From assembly GCF_050563545.1 (NCBI RefSeq), contig NZ_JBNXUM010000002.1, positions 1-64,000 on the forward strand: 64,000 bases of DNA. Direction: 5' to 3'. Of this stretch, positions 17,114 through 25,896 are shown in pieces (position 1 is the first letter of the stretch; every line of letters begins with the position of its first letter). The translations under genes and the position numbers were made by a program. Origin of the DNA: Falsiroseomonas sp050563545. Its GTDB lineage: Bacteria > Pseudomonadota > Alphaproteobacteria > Acetobacterales > Acetobacteraceae. The notes under the pieces are model-generated. The model did no database searches. It was not told where the DNA came from and was given only the letters and a program-made list of their open reading frames with translations.

Positions 17114-18481
17114 TCACCTCTTCATGTTGATGGTGTCCTGGAGCAGCTCGTCCGACGCGGTCACGATCCTCGTGTTCGCGGTGTAGGCGCGCTGCGCGAG
17201 GATGAGCTTCGAGAACTCGCTCGCGATGTCGACGTTCGACCGTTCGACCGATCCCGTGACGAGCTTGCCGACGCCGTTCGACGACGCATCGGTGACGCGC
17301 GCCTCGCCGCTTTCCACCGTCCGCAGGAAGGCCTGGCCGTCCAGGCGCTGCAGCTTGTCCGGGTCGTTGAAGGCCACGACGGGAACGCGGGCGATGATGC
17401 GGGTCTGGCCGTTGTCGTAGTTGATGGCGACGTCGCCGTTCTCCCGGATCGCGACGCCGGAGAAGGCGCCGGGCGGCACGCCGTCCTGGCTGAGGTCGCG
17501 CACGCTGTACTCGGTGCCAGCATACATCGTCAGGCCGCTGGGCTGGCCGAAGCCGCCGAAGCGCAGGTTGATGGATTGCGGGCCGAAGCCGTAGTCGGCG
17601 GTGAAGCCGAGATCGGCGGGATCGCCGATCGCCTGCGGCGCGGTGGCGGGGCCCGTCGCATTGGCCAGCGGCGTGATGGCGGAGATGGTGCCGGGCGGCG
17701 CGTTCACCGGCGGCGGGCCGGCGGCGATCTGGCCCCCGAAATCCACGTCCACGAAGCGGCCCGCCGCGGGGTTCAGCGTGTCGCCGGCCGGCGTGATGCG
17801 CAGTCGCCAGGTATCGGTGTCGAGCCGCCACCAGTCCAGCGTCACCTGGCGCTGGTTGCCGAGCGCGTCGAAGACCTGGATGACGGAGGAGACCGGCTGC
17901 TCGGCCGGCGCCCAGGGCGCGGCGGCGGGGACGGTCGCGACCGGCGTCGCGTTCGCCGGCAGGTTGGCCGAGAGGTTGATCTCGCTGGTCGGGACGGGGT
18001 TGTACACCAGCTGGCTGATGCGGATCGGCGCCAGCGTGGTGCGGTCGGGCTGGCCGCTCTGCAGCATCTGCCAGCCCTGGAGGTAGTAGCCCGCGCCATT
18101 CACCATGTAGCCATCTCGGTCCATCGCGAAGTCGCCGGCGCGGGTGTAGAATTGGCGGTCGTCGAACACGACGTTGGAGCCCTGGCCGCCGCGCGCCTGC
18201 GCGACGGAGAAGAAGCCCTGGCCGGCGAGCGCCATGGCCATCGGGTTCTCCACCTGCTGGATCGTCCCCTGCACGGTGTTGGTGTAGTCGGGCCGCGCCT
18301 CGACCGAGCCGGGCATATGCAGGTTGAGCGTCGAGCGCGTCAGCCAGGACGTGAAGTTGGTGTCCACGCGCTTGAAGCCGACGGTCTGGCTGTTGGCAAC
18401 GTTGTCCGAGATGTGGCCGAGCGCGCGGGCCTGCGCGGTCAGCCCGCTGATCGCGGTGGTCATCGAGCCGAGCAGCGACAT
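17114..18481 (-). CDS. flgE: Flagellar hook protein FlgE
   Basis: A 455-residue hook protein. The N-terminus MSLLGSMTTAISGLTAQARA with HISDNVANSQTVGFKR is the hook/rod motif. FlgE D1/D2 features follow (NPMAMALAGQGFFSVAQ; FYTRAGDFAMDRDGYMVN), and the C-terminus ends with the conserved EFSKLILAQRAYTANTRIVT helix. A GGAGG site precedes ATG at 18481; longer in-frame extensions are Arg/Ala-rich shadows of fliK. It heads the leftward block and has a sigma-54 motif 34-48 bases upstream. Confidence 0.95.
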   Translation of the reverse strand: MSLLGSMTTAISGLTAQARALGHISDNVANSQTVGFKRVDTNFTSWLTRSTLNLHMPGSVEARPDYTNTVQGTIQQVENPMAMALAGQGFFSVAQARGGQGSNVVFDDRQFYTRAGDFAMDRDGYMVNGAGYYLQGWQMLQSGQPDRTTLAPIRISQLVYNPVPTSEINLSANLPANATPVATVPAAAPWAPAEQPVSSVIQVFDALGNQRQVTLDWWRLDTDTWRLRITPAGDTLNPAAGRFVDVDFGGQIAAGPPPVNAPPGTISAITPLANATGPATAPQAIGDPADLGFTADYGFGPQSINLRFGGFGQPSGLTMYAGTEYSVRDLSQDGVPPGAFSGVAIRENGDVAINYDNGQTRIIARVPVVAFNDPDKLQRLDGQAFLRTVESGEARVTDASSNGVGKLVTGSVERSNVDIASEFSKLILAQRAYTANTRIVTASDELLQDTINMKR

Positions 18482-18514
18482 GGAGCCTCCTGGCGTGTGT
18501 TCGGCGGGGGCAGC

Positions 18515-18529
18515 GCAACGGGCGTGCCA
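18515..18529 (-). promoter_or_regulatory. Sigma-54 promoter of flgE
   Basis: On the minus strand, TGGCAC (18529-18524), five bases, TTGC (18518-18515). This is a full match to the -24/-12 consensus TGGCAC-N5-TTGC. The predicted start is near 18504, leaving a leader of about 23 bases with GGAGG before flgE. FlbD, encoded at 24517, is the likely activator. Confidence 0.85.
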
Positions 18530-18624
18530 GGAAACCGGCCCGCGCGGCGCGGCGAGGCTTGCCGGGCGGCGGAAGATTCTGCCGGCGGACGACGCGGCAT
18601 TGCCGGGTACTGCGCGCCGCGACG

Positions 18625-18639
18625 CGGCACGGGCGTTGC
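18625..18639 (+). promoter_or_regulatory. Sigma-54 promoter of the fliK operon
   Basis: CGGCAC at 18625-18630, five bases, TTGC at 18636-18639. Only the first T of the -24 box differs from consensus. It points away from the flgE promoter, with 95 bases between the two -24 boxes, room for a shared FlbD enhancer site. The predicted transcript start (about 18650) falls almost on the fliK ATG at 18652. Confidence 0.7.
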
Positions 18640-18651
18640 GTGGCGCGGCGC

Positions 18652-20025
18652 ATGGAATTGCTGCCGACCGCCGCCGTGATGGCGGCCCCGAACGCGCCGG
18701 GCGAGGCGCCGCCCGCCGATGGATTCGCCGCGTTGCTGGCCGGGCTGGTCGCCGCCGTGGCGGGCGAGGCGCGGGATGCGAAGGCCGCGGCCTCGCCGGA
18801 CACGGGCGCAACGCCGGACGCGCCGGCGCCGGAGGCCGCGCCGGTGGAGAAGGACGTTCCCGTCCTGCCGCTCGTCGCGACGCTGCCGGCCATGGCGATG
18901 CCCGTGGCGCCGCCGCCCGTCGCGACGACGACGGTAACGACGACACCGGTCACGACGATGCTGCAGGCCGGGACGGCGCCGCCGCGGATGACGGGCCTGA
19001 CGCCCGGAGCCGGCGCGACGGCGAAGGCCGCAGCGCCATCCGAGGCTGCGGCGACGGCCGGGACGGAGGCCGCACACGCGGCGCCGTGCGACCCGGCGAT
19101 GCCGCCGGCGACCGAACCCGCCCGGCCGCCGCAGAAGACGAGCGCGCCGGCCCAAGCCACGACGACCACAGAGCCGGCATCCAGCCCCGGCGTCGCACCG
19201 CGCCCGGAGCCTGTCGCGAGGCCAGCCGAGGAGCCGGCGACGCCGATGCAGCCGCAGCCGCAGCCGGCAACGCCGCCTGCCGCCGCGCCGGCACGCGCCA
19301 GTGCAGCGAGTCCCCGAAAGACGGACGCCACCGCGCCCGCCCGCGCGCGCGAGACGGCGGATGCGCCCGTCGCGCCCGCGCCGGCGATCGCCGCCCTGCC
19401 GACCGGCACGCCGTCCCTCGCGCCCTCCGACGCGCCCCCGGCCGAATCCGCCGCGCGGATCGGCGCGGCCGCTCCCGCCCCGGCCCGCGGCACGAAGGAC
19501 GCGCCGGCGCCGCGCCCGCCCGCCGCGGCCGACATCCCCGCGCCCGCGGCCTTCGCCACCGCCGCCCTCGCGCCGCCGCCCGACGCGCCCGCGCCGCCGC
19601 CTGAACCCCGCGCCGTGCCCGTCGCCTGGCCCGCACGCCAAGTCGCGCCCTTCGCGGTGTCGCTGGCGCTCGGCGGCGAGGATCGCATCAGCCTCATTCT
19701 CGATCCCGCCGAGCTCGGCCGCGTCGAGGTCGAGATCGAACGCCGTGGCGCCGAATCCCATGTCAGCCTGCGCGCCGAACGCGCCGAGACGCTCGCGCTG
19801 CTGCAGCGCGACCGCGCGGAGCTCGAACGCGCGCTGTCCTCCGCGGGCTTTGGCGCCGGCGCGGAAGGCCGCTCGCCCTCGCTGTCCTTCTCGCTCGGCG
19901 GCGAGGGCGGCGCGCGGGATCCGCGCCAGCGCGCCGGCCAGCCCGCGCCCCGCGCCGCGCAGGCCGACGCGCCGACCACGCCCGCCGCCCAGACGGCGTG
20001 CGGGATCCTCGACCTCGCGATCTGA
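18652..20025 (+). CDS. fliK: Flagellar hook-length control protein FliK
   Basis: A 457-residue FliK-type protein. Residues 1-330 are a low-complexity Ala/Pro/Thr-rich ruler region. The C-terminal globular part has the family signature VSLALGGEDRISLILDPAEL-GRVEVEIERRG, then LRAERAETLALLQRDRAELE, which matches the FliK switch domain. FliK measures hook length and switches the export gate to filament proteins. The sigma-54 promoter would start the mRNA within a few bases of ATG 18652. Either the message is leaderless or a later in-frame ATG (18679, MAAPNAPG) is the true start. Confidence 0.85.
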   Translation: MELLPTAAVMAAPNAPGEAPPADGFAALLAGLVAAVAGEARDAKAAASPDTGATPDAPAPEAAPVEKDVPVLPLVATLPAMAMPVAPPPVATTTVTTTPVTTMLQAGTAPPRMTGLTPGAGATAKAAAPSEAAATAGTEAAHAAPCDPAMPPATEPARPPQKTSAPAQATTTTEPASSPGVAPRPEPVARPAEEPATPMQPQPQPATPPAAAPARASAASPRKTDATAPARARETADAPVAPAPAIAALPTGTPSLAPSDAPPAESAARIGAAAPAPARGTKDAPAPRPPAAADIPAPAAFATAALAPPPDAPAPPPEPRAVPVAWPARQVAPFAVSLALGGEDRISLILDPAELGRVEVEIERRGAESHVSLRAERAETLALLQRDRAELERALSSAGFGAGAEGRSPSLSFSLGGEGGARDPRQRAGQPAPRAAQADAPTTPAAQTACGILDLAI

Positions 20026-20041
20026 CCAGGGAGAACGACGC

Positions 20042-20698
20042 ATGAGCGGCTCCATCGCCGGCCTGCAATCCACCGTCGCCGGCAGCAACAGCTCGCCGCG
20101 GCTGTCGGCCGACCTCGGTACCTTCCTCAAGCTGCTGACGACGCAGTTGCAGAACCAGGACCCGACCAAGCCGATGGACACGGAACAGCTGACCCAGCAG
20201 CTGACGCTGTTCGCGACGGTCGAGCAGCAGATCCAGGGCAACCAGACCCTGTCGCAGCTGCTCGCGCTGCAGCAGGCCGGGCAGCTCGCCAACAGCGCGG
20301 CGATGGTCGGCAGGCGCGTCACGGTGGAATCCGACACGCTGCCCCTGCAGGGCGGCCAGGCCGAGATCGTGCTACCCGCGGCAGGCCGCGCCACGCGCGC
20401 GACGGTCGAGATCCGCGACGCCGCGGGCAGCGCGATCCTGCGCCAGCCCGTGACGCTCGGGCCGCAGCCCACGCGCTGGCCGTGGGACGGGCTCGACGGG
20501 CGCGGCAACCAGCGCCCCGACGGCAGCTACCGCGTCGTGCTGACCGGCGAGGCCGAGGGCGGCGCGACGGTCGCGCTGACGCCGGCGGTCACCGGCACCG
20601 TCACCGGCGCGGCGCGGGTGGACGGCAACCTGATGCTGCGATTCGGCACGGCGACGATCGGCTTCGACAAGGTGCGCGAACTCCCCAACGCGCATTAA
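20042..20698 (+). CDS. flgD: Flagellar hook capping protein FlgD
   Basis: A 218-residue FlgD, the scaffold cap for hook assembly. The N-terminal motif FLKLLTTQLQNQDPTKPMD with QLTLFATVEQQIQGN is diagnostic. The C-terminal half has the FLIG-like fold with WPWDGLDGRGNQRPDGSY-R, the conserved W-DG-D--G----G-Y pattern. It lies 16 bases after fliK with a CAGGGAGAACG site. Confidence 0.95.
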   Translation: MSGSIAGLQSTVAGSNSSPRLSADLGTFLKLLTTQLQNQDPTKPMDTEQLTQQLTLFATVEQQIQGNQTLSQLLALQQAGQLANSAAMVGRRVTVESDTLPLQGGQAEIVLPAAGRATRATVEIRDAAGSAILRQPVTLGPQPTRWPWDGLDGRGNQRPDGSYRVVLTGEAEGGATVALTPAVTGTVTGAARVDGNLMLRFGTATIGFDKVRELPNAH

Positions 20699-20798
20699 CC
20701 GCGCCCTTACTCCTCGCCCGGCAAAAGCTGCCGTGCCGGCCTGATGCCGGCGATCGGGGAGCGGGCATGAAGCCAGGCGCAGGACGCGCGAGGGCACC

Positions 20799-22487
20799 AT
20801 GGGCGGTCTGATCGCGCAGCTGCGCGGCTTCGGACCGCTGCGGCTCGCCGCCATGGCGGGCGTCGGGCTCGCCATGCTCGGGCTGCTGGGGTTCCTCGCG
20901 ATGCGCGCGGCGGAACCGCCGATGGCGCTGCTCTACGGAGAGCTCGACCAGCGCGACGCCTCGGGGATCGTCGCCTCGCTGGAACGCCAGCGCATCCCGC
21001 ACCGGATCGCCGGGGCGGGAAGCCAGGTGCTGGTGCCGGAAGCCGAGGTGCCGCGCATCCGCCTGCTGCTGGCGCGGGAGGGCCTGCCGGCCGGCGGGTC
21101 CGTCGGCTACGAGATCTTCGACCGCGGCGAGAGCCTGACCACCACGCCCTTCCAGCAGGACATCAACCGCCTGCGCGCGCTGGAAGGCGAGCTGAGCCGC
21201 ACCATCCGTGGCCTGACGGGCGTGCGCGCGGCGCGCGTGCATCTCGTGCTGCCGCGGCGCGAGCCGTTCTCGCGCGAGCGCGGCGAGGCGCAGGCCAGCG
21301 TGGTGCTGTCCATGCAGGGCGCGCAGCGGCTGGACCGGGAAGGCGTGCAGGCCGTGCTGCACCTCGTCTCGACCGCCGTGCCCGGGCTGCGGCCGCAGAA
21401 CGTCTCGATCGTGGACAGCCGGGGCGAGCTGCTGGCGCGCGGCGGCCAGGCGCTGGCCGGACCCGCCGCGGCGCAGGGCGCGGACGAGCTGCGTCGCACG
21501 CAGGAACTGCGCCTGGCGCGCGCGGTGGAGGACCTGCTGGAGCGCATCCTGGGACCCGGCCGCGTGCGGGCCGAGGCCTCGGTCGAGATGGATTTCGACC
21601 GCGTGCAGACCGTGGAGGAGCGCTTCGACGCCGAGAACCAGGTGCCGCGCAGCACGCAATCCACCACCGAGACGAGCCGCACGACGGAGCCGGGCAACGT
21701 CTCGGTCCAGAACCAGCTGCCGGGCGGCGGAAGCGACGGACCCACGCCGCGCAGCGAGCAGTCGCGGCAGGAGGAGACGACGAATTTCGAGATCGGCCGC
21801 GTCACGCGCAACACGACGCGGGAACAGCCGGCGATGCGGCGCCTGACCGTCGCGGTGCTGGTGGACGGCGTGTGGGAGCCCGTGCCGGGCGGCGCCCCGC
21901 GCTGGCGGGAGCGCAACGCGGAGGAGATGCAGCGCATCACCGCACTGGCGCGCTCCGCCGTCGGCTTCGACGAACGGCGCGGCGACCGCGTGGACGTGGT
22001 CAGCCTGCGCTTCGCGGAGCCGCCGCCGGCCGATGCGGCGCCGGACGGCTTCGTGATCCTCGGCCAGACCGTGCCGCCGGCGCTGATGGGCCGCATCGTC
22101 GAGAGCGCCATCCTCGCGCTGGTCGCGCTGCTCGCCATCCTGCTGGTCGGACGGCCGCTGGTCGGGCGGCTCGGCGTCGTGCTGGCGCCCGCCCCGGCGC
22201 TGGCCGCCGCGGGCGTCGCCGGCGCGCTGCCGCCGGGCGTGGCGGAGCCGATGCTGGCCGGCGGCACGCCGCCGGGCGCGGCGGCGCTGCCGGCGAACGA
22301 GGCTCAGGCCGCGCTGCCCGCCGCGGAGGGCGCCGCCGCCGAGGAGGAGATGGTGAACGTCGCGCGGGTTGAGGGGCAGCTGCGCGCCTCGGCGCTCGCC
22401 GCGCTGGCGGCGATCGTGGACGAGAATCCCGACCAGGCCGCGGCGGTGCTGCGGCGCTGGCTGACGCCGGAGGAGGCGGCGGCATGA
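20799..22487 (+). CDS. fliF: Flagellar MS-ring protein FliF
   Basis: A 562-residue FliF with membrane helices near residues 15-36 and 425-448. The YscJ/FliF ring modules are visible between them: MALLYGELDQRDASGIVASL, QVLVPEAEVPRIRLLLA, and ELSRTIRGLTGVRAARVHLV-LPRR. The C-terminal cytoplasmic tail (RVEGQLRASALAALAAIVDE) is the FliG-binding region. FliF forms the inner-membrane base of the motor. It is in the rightward block, 100 bases after flgD. Confidence 0.95.
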   Translation: MGGLIAQLRGFGPLRLAAMAGVGLAMLGLLGFLAMRAAEPPMALLYGELDQRDASGIVASLERQRIPHRIAGAGSQVLVPEAEVPRIRLLLAREGLPAGGSVGYEIFDRGESLTTTPFQQDINRLRALEGELSRTIRGLTGVRAARVHLVLPRREPFSRERGEAQASVVLSMQGAQRLDREGVQAVLHLVSTAVPGLRPQNVSIVDSRGELLARGGQALAGPAAAQGADELRRTQELRLARAVEDLLERILGPGRVRAEASVEMDFDRVQTVEERFDAENQVPRSTQSTTETSRTTEPGNVSVQNQLPGGGSDGPTPRSEQSRQEETTNFEIGRVTRNTTREQPAMRRLTVAVLVDGVWEPVPGGAPRWRERNAEEMQRITALARSAVGFDERRGDRVDVVSLRFAEPPPADAAPDGFVILGQTVPPALMGRIVESAILALVALLAILLVGRPLVGRLGVVLAPAPALAAAGVAGALPPGVAEPMLAGGTPPGAAALPANEAQAALPAAEGAAAEEEMVNVARVEGQLRASALAALAAIVDENPDQAAAVLRRWLTPEEAAA

Positions 22488-22560
22488 GCGGGCGGGCGTG
22501 CTGCACGAACCTGCGGCCCGCAGGGCCGAGCGCGCGAAGGCGCGCCGCGGCCAATGCCGC

Positions 22561-22600
22561 GAAGCCAAGCGGCTGGAGGCCGCGCCCAGCGCCTGAGGGC
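22561..22600. repeat. Intergenic repeat, family B, copy 1
   Basis: This 40-base segment between fliF and fliG (GAAGCCAAGCGGC...GCGCCTGAGGGC) resembles 28021-28058, between flhA and flhF. Both run from a GCCAAG core through GC-rich palindromic sequence to TGAGGGC. Confidence 0.5.
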
Positions 22601-22605
22601 ATGAA

Positions 22606-23607
22606 GTGAGCGGGCGCGGAATGAGCGGACCGCAGAAGGCGGCGACGCTGATGCTCGCACTCGGCGAGGAGCAGGCGGCCAAGATCTTCCTGCGCCTGCA
22701 CGAGGACGAGATCCGCGACCTATCGCTGACCATGGCCGCGCTCGGCACCGTCTCCTCGGGCCAGGTGGAGGAGGTGACGCGGGAGTTCCGCGCGGCACTC
22801 GGTCAGACCGGGCATCTCGTCGGCAGCTACGAGGTGACGGAGCGGCTGCTGCTGAAGACGCTGCCGAAGGAGCGCGTCGCCCAGATCATGGAGGAGATCC
22901 GCGGCCCTGCGGGCCGCACCATGTGGGACAAGCTGGGCAACGTGAACGAGGCGGTGCTGGCGAACTACCTCAAGAACGAATACCCGCAGACCGTCGCGGT
23001 GGTGCTGTCCAAGGTGAAGCCCGACCACGCCGCCCGGGTGCTGGCGCTGCTGCCCGAAGGCTTCGCGATGGAGGTCGTGATGCGCATGCTGCGCATGGAG
23101 ACCGTCCAGAAGGAGGCGCTGGAGGGGCTGGAGCGGACCTTGCGGTCGGAGTTCATGTCCAACCTCGCCCGCGGGTCGCGCCGCGACGCGCATGAGGTGA
23201 TGGCGGAGATCTTCAACAACCTCGACCGCGCCGCGGAGACGCGCATCCTGGCCGCGCTCGAGGAGCGCAACCGCGAGAGCGCGGAGAGGATCCGGGCGCT
23301 GATGTTCACCTTCGACGACCTGCAGCGGCTGGACGGGCAGGGCATCCAGGTGCTGCTGCGCGCGGTGCCGAAGGACAAGCTGGTCCTCGCCCTGAAGGGG
23401 GCCTCCGAGCCGCTGCGCGAGCTGTTCTTCCGCAACCTCTCGGAACGCGCGTCGAAGCTGCTGAAGGACGACCTGTCGGCGCTCGGTCCCGTCAAGCTGC
23501 GCGACGTGGACGAGGCGCAGGGCACCATCGTCGCGCAGGCCAAGGAGCTCGCGGCGCAGGGCCAGATCCAGCTCGCCGACGGGAGAGAGGACGAGATGAT
23601 CTCATGA
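22606..23607 (+). CDS. fliG: Flagellar motor switch protein FliG
   Basis: A 333-residue FliG. The N-terminal FliF-binding part has GPQKAATLMLALGEEQAAKI; the middle has the EHPQ-like element in NEYPQTVAVVLSKV. The C-terminal torque domain has MFTFDDLQRLDGQGIQVLLR and FRNLSERASKLLKDDLSALG with the charged residues that touch the stator. GTG at 22606 has GAGGG upstream; ATG at 22621 is the alternative, five residues shorter. The last four bases overlap the ATG of fliH. Confidence 0.95.
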   Translation: MSGRGMSGPQKAATLMLALGEEQAAKIFLRLHEDEIRDLSLTMAALGTVSSGQVEEVTREFRAALGQTGHLVGSYEVTERLLLKTLPKERVAQIMEEIRGPAGRTMWDKLGNVNEAVLANYLKNEYPQTVAVVLSKVKPDHAARVLALLPEGFAMEVVMRMLRMETVQKEALEGLERTLRSEFMSNLARGSRRDAHEVMAEIFNNLDRAAETRILAALEERNRESAERIRALMFTFDDLQRLDGQGIQVLLRAVPKDKLVLALKGASEPLRELFFRNLSERASKLLKDDLSALGPVKLRDVDEAQGTIVAQAKELAAQGQIQLADGREDEMIS

Positions 23608-24197
23608 GGCTCGGCTTCGCGCTTCCCGATCTGTCGGCGCCGCCGCCCCTGCCTGACGCGCCGCCGCCAGATCCCGCGCTGCTCGAGGCCGCGCGCGCGG
23701 AAGGCGAGGCGGAGGGGCATGCGCGGGGCTACGCGCAGGGGCTGGCGGAAGGGATCGCGCAGCAGCGCGCGGCGCAGGAGGCGGCGATCGGCATGAGCCT
23801 CGCCGCCCTGGCGACGGCGCTGGAGCAGGCGATGGATCACGCCGAGGCCGTCGCGGTGCGCTGCGCGGAGGCGCTGGCCGGCACGCTCTTCGCCGCGGCG
23901 GATGCGGCCTTCGCGGCACGGATCGAACGCGACGGGCTGGTGGAGGCAACGGTCACCGCGCTGCTGCCCGCGCTGACCCCGCCGCGCGAGGCGACGCTGC
24001 GCGTGGCCCCCGCGTTGGCCGAGGTGATCGTTGCGCGGCTGCCGGGCTGCGTGACGGTCAAGGCCGACGCAGCGCTCGCGCCGGGCGAGGCGCGACTCGA
24101 GTGGCCGGATGGCGCGCGCATCGTCTCGGCGGCGGCGCGGCGCGAGGCGGTGCGGGCGGCGCTGGCGGCGGCGGGATTTGGAGGCGAGGACGCATGA
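23604..24197 (+). CDS. fliH: Flagellar export ATPase regulator FliH
   Basis: A 197-residue FliH-like protein. A Pro-rich N-terminus is followed by the Gly-repeat helix typical of FliH (EAEGHARGYAQGLAEGIAQQ) and a compact C-terminal domain of the FliH/YscL type. FliH holds the ATPase FliI inactive and docks it to the C ring through FliN, which is the next gene. It overlaps both neighbours by four bases. The sequence is divergent and the call relies on the Gly-repeat pattern and on position. Confidence 0.8.
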   Translation: MRLGFALPDLSAPPPLPDAPPPDPALLEAARAEGEAEGHARGYAQGLAEGIAQQRAAQEAAIGMSLAALATALEQAMDHAEAVAVRCAEALAGTLFAAADAAFAARIERDGLVEATVTALLPALTPPREATLRVAPALAEVIVARLPGCVTVKADAALAPGEARLEWPDGARIVSAAARREAVRAALAAAGFGGEDA

Positions 24198-24517
24198 GGA
24201 GCGAGCAAGGCTTCGAGCCGGTGCCGGCGACGGAGGCGCAGGAAGCCGCCGCCGCGCCGGTCCAGCGCGACCTGGACGCGGTCTACGACATCCCCGTGCA
24301 GGTCAGCGCGGTGCTGGGGCGCGCGACGATGCAGGTGTCGCAATTGCTGAAGCTCGGCCGCGGCGCGGTGGTGGAGCTGGATCGCAAGCTTGGCGAGGCC
24401 GTGGACATCTACGTCAACAACCGGCTCGTTGCCCGCGGCGAGGTCGTGATGGTGGACGACAACCGGCTCGGCGTGACCATGACGGAGATCGTCAAGGCGG
24501 ATCGGGGCACCCCGTGA
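24194..24517 (+). CDS. fliN: Flagellar motor switch protein FliN
   Basis: A 107-residue FliN with a short disordered head followed by the SpoA domain: VYDIPVQVSAVLGRATMQVS, then LLKLGRGAVVELDRKLGEAV and VYVNNRLVARGEVVMVDDN-type strands, all typical. It forms the base of the C ring. It starts inside the fliH stop (ATGA), and its stop shares a base with the flbD start, so the genes are translationally coupled. Confidence 0.95.
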   Translation: MRSEQGFEPVPATEAQEAAAAPVQRDLDAVYDIPVQVSAVLGRATMQVSQLLKLGRGAVVELDRKLGEAVDIYVNNRLVARGEVVMVDDNRLGVTMTEIVKADRGTP

Positions 24518-25887
24518 TGGCGCGACTGCTGATCATCGGGTCGCTCGAAGGCGAGCTCGGCGCGGCGGCGCGCGTAGCGATCGCGCGCGGAGCGCGGCTC
24601 GCTCATGCCGAAGGCGTGGCGGCGGGGCTGGCGCGGCTGCGCGAGGCCGGCGCGGACCTCGCGCTCGTCGACCTCCGCCACGACGTCGCCTGGCTGGTCG
24701 GCATGCTGGAGGCCGAGCGCATCGCCTGCCCCGTCGTCGCCTGCGGCCGCGCCGAGGACGCGGATGCCGCGGTGCGCGCGATCGAGGCAGGCGCGCGGGA
24801 ATTCCTGCCGCTGCCGCCCGACCCCGACCTGATCCTGGCGATGCTGGAAGCCGCCGGCGCCGAGCCCGCGAACGAGGGCCCGCTGGCGAGCGACCCCGCG
24901 ATGACGCTGCTGCTGGCGCGCGCGTCGCAGCTGGCCCGCGCCGAGGCGTCGATCCTGGTCACTGGCGAGAGCGGGACGGGCAAGGAGGTGCTGGCGCGGC
25001 ACATCCACGCGACGTCGAAGCGCGCGCGAGGCCCCTTCATCGCGCTGAACTGCGCCGCGCTGCCGGAGACGCTGCTGGAATCCGAGCTCTTCGGGCACGA
25101 GAAGGGCGCCTTCAGCGGCGCCATCGCGACGCGCAAGGGCAAGTTCGAGCAGGCCGATGGCGGGACGCTGCTGCTGGACGAGATCGGCGAGATGGATCCC
25201 CGCCTGCAGGCCAAGCTGCTGCGCGTGATCCAGGAGAAGGAGGTCGATCGTCTCGGGGGCGGCGCGCCGGTGAAGGTGGATGTGCGCCTGCTGGCCGCGA
25301 CCAATCGCGACCTGGCGGCGGAGGTCGGGCGCGGCAATTTTCGTGGCGACCTGTTCTTTCGCCTGTCGGTCCTGACGCTGCACATCCCACCGCTGCGCGA
25401 CAGGCGCGCGGACATCGTGCCGCTCGCCGCCTATTTCGCGGAACGCTATGCGCGCGCGAACGGGGTGCCGCTGCGCGCGCTGTCGGCGGCCGCGCAGGCG
25501 ATGCTGCTGGCGCATCCCTGGCCGGGCAATGTCCGGGAGCTCGAGAACTGCATCCATCGCGCGGTGCTGCTGGCCGAGGGCCACGAGATCGGGCCGGCGG
25601 CGATCGAGCTTTCGGCGCCCCGCATGCCGGAAGCGCCGGCGACGGCCGACGCACCTGCGCCGAGGCCGCCGGGCGTGACGCCGCTGGTCGGGCGCAAGGT
25701 GGAGGAGGTCGAGCGCGACCTGATCCTGGAGACGCTCTCGCACTGCCTGGGCAACCGGACGCGCGCGGCGGAGCTGCTCGGCATCTCGATCCGCACGCTG
25801 CGCAACAAGCTGCAGGAATACCGCGCCGCGGGGCTGCCGGTGCCGCCGGCGCCGGGCCAGGCCGGCATCGTGCTGCCGATGGGCTGA
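24517..25887 (+). CDS. flbD: Sigma-54-dependent flagellar activator FlbD
   Basis: A 456-residue NtrC-type activator. The N-terminal 115 residues form a receiver-like domain close to Caulobacter FlbD in pattern (LLIIGSLEGELG; PVVACG; AGAREFLPLPPD) and lack most of the acidic phosphorylation pocket. The AAA+ domain has Walker A GESGTGKE (150-157), the sigma-54-contact loop GAFSGA (197-202; Thr of GAFTGA replaced by Ser), Walker B GTLLLDEIGEM and the arginine-finger region. The C-terminal Fis-type helix-turn-helix is NRTRAAELLGISIRTLRNKL. It likely activates the two sigma-54 promoters at 18.5-18.6 kb. It is located among structural genes, coupled to fliN. Confidence 0.93.
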   Translation: MARLLIIGSLEGELGAAARVAIARGARLAHAEGVAAGLARLREAGADLALVDLRHDVAWLVGMLEAERIACPVVACGRAEDADAAVRAIEAGAREFLPLPPDPDLILAMLEAAGAEPANEGPLASDPAMTLLLARASQLARAEASILVTGESGTGKEVLARHIHATSKRARGPFIALNCAALPETLLESELFGHEKGAFSGAIATRKGKFEQADGGTLLLDEIGEMDPRLQAKLLRVIQEKEVDRLGGGAPVKVDVRLLAATNRDLAAEVGRGNFRGDLFFRLSVLTLHIPPLRDRRADIVPLAAYFAERYARANGVPLRALSAAAQAMLLAHPWPGNVRELENCIHRAVLLAEGHEIGPAAIELSAPRMPEAPATADAPAPRPPGVTPLVGRKVEEVERDLILETLSHCLGNRTRAAELLGISIRTLRNKLQEYRAAGLPVPPAPGQAGIVLPMG

Positions 25888-25896
25888 CACGCCGAT

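Noticed and set aside
17067..19979. A 970-residue minus-strand frame
   Set aside because: It is Ala/Gly/Arg low-complexity in the fliK part and frame-shifted across flgE. It is a shadow of two real genes in high-GC DNA.
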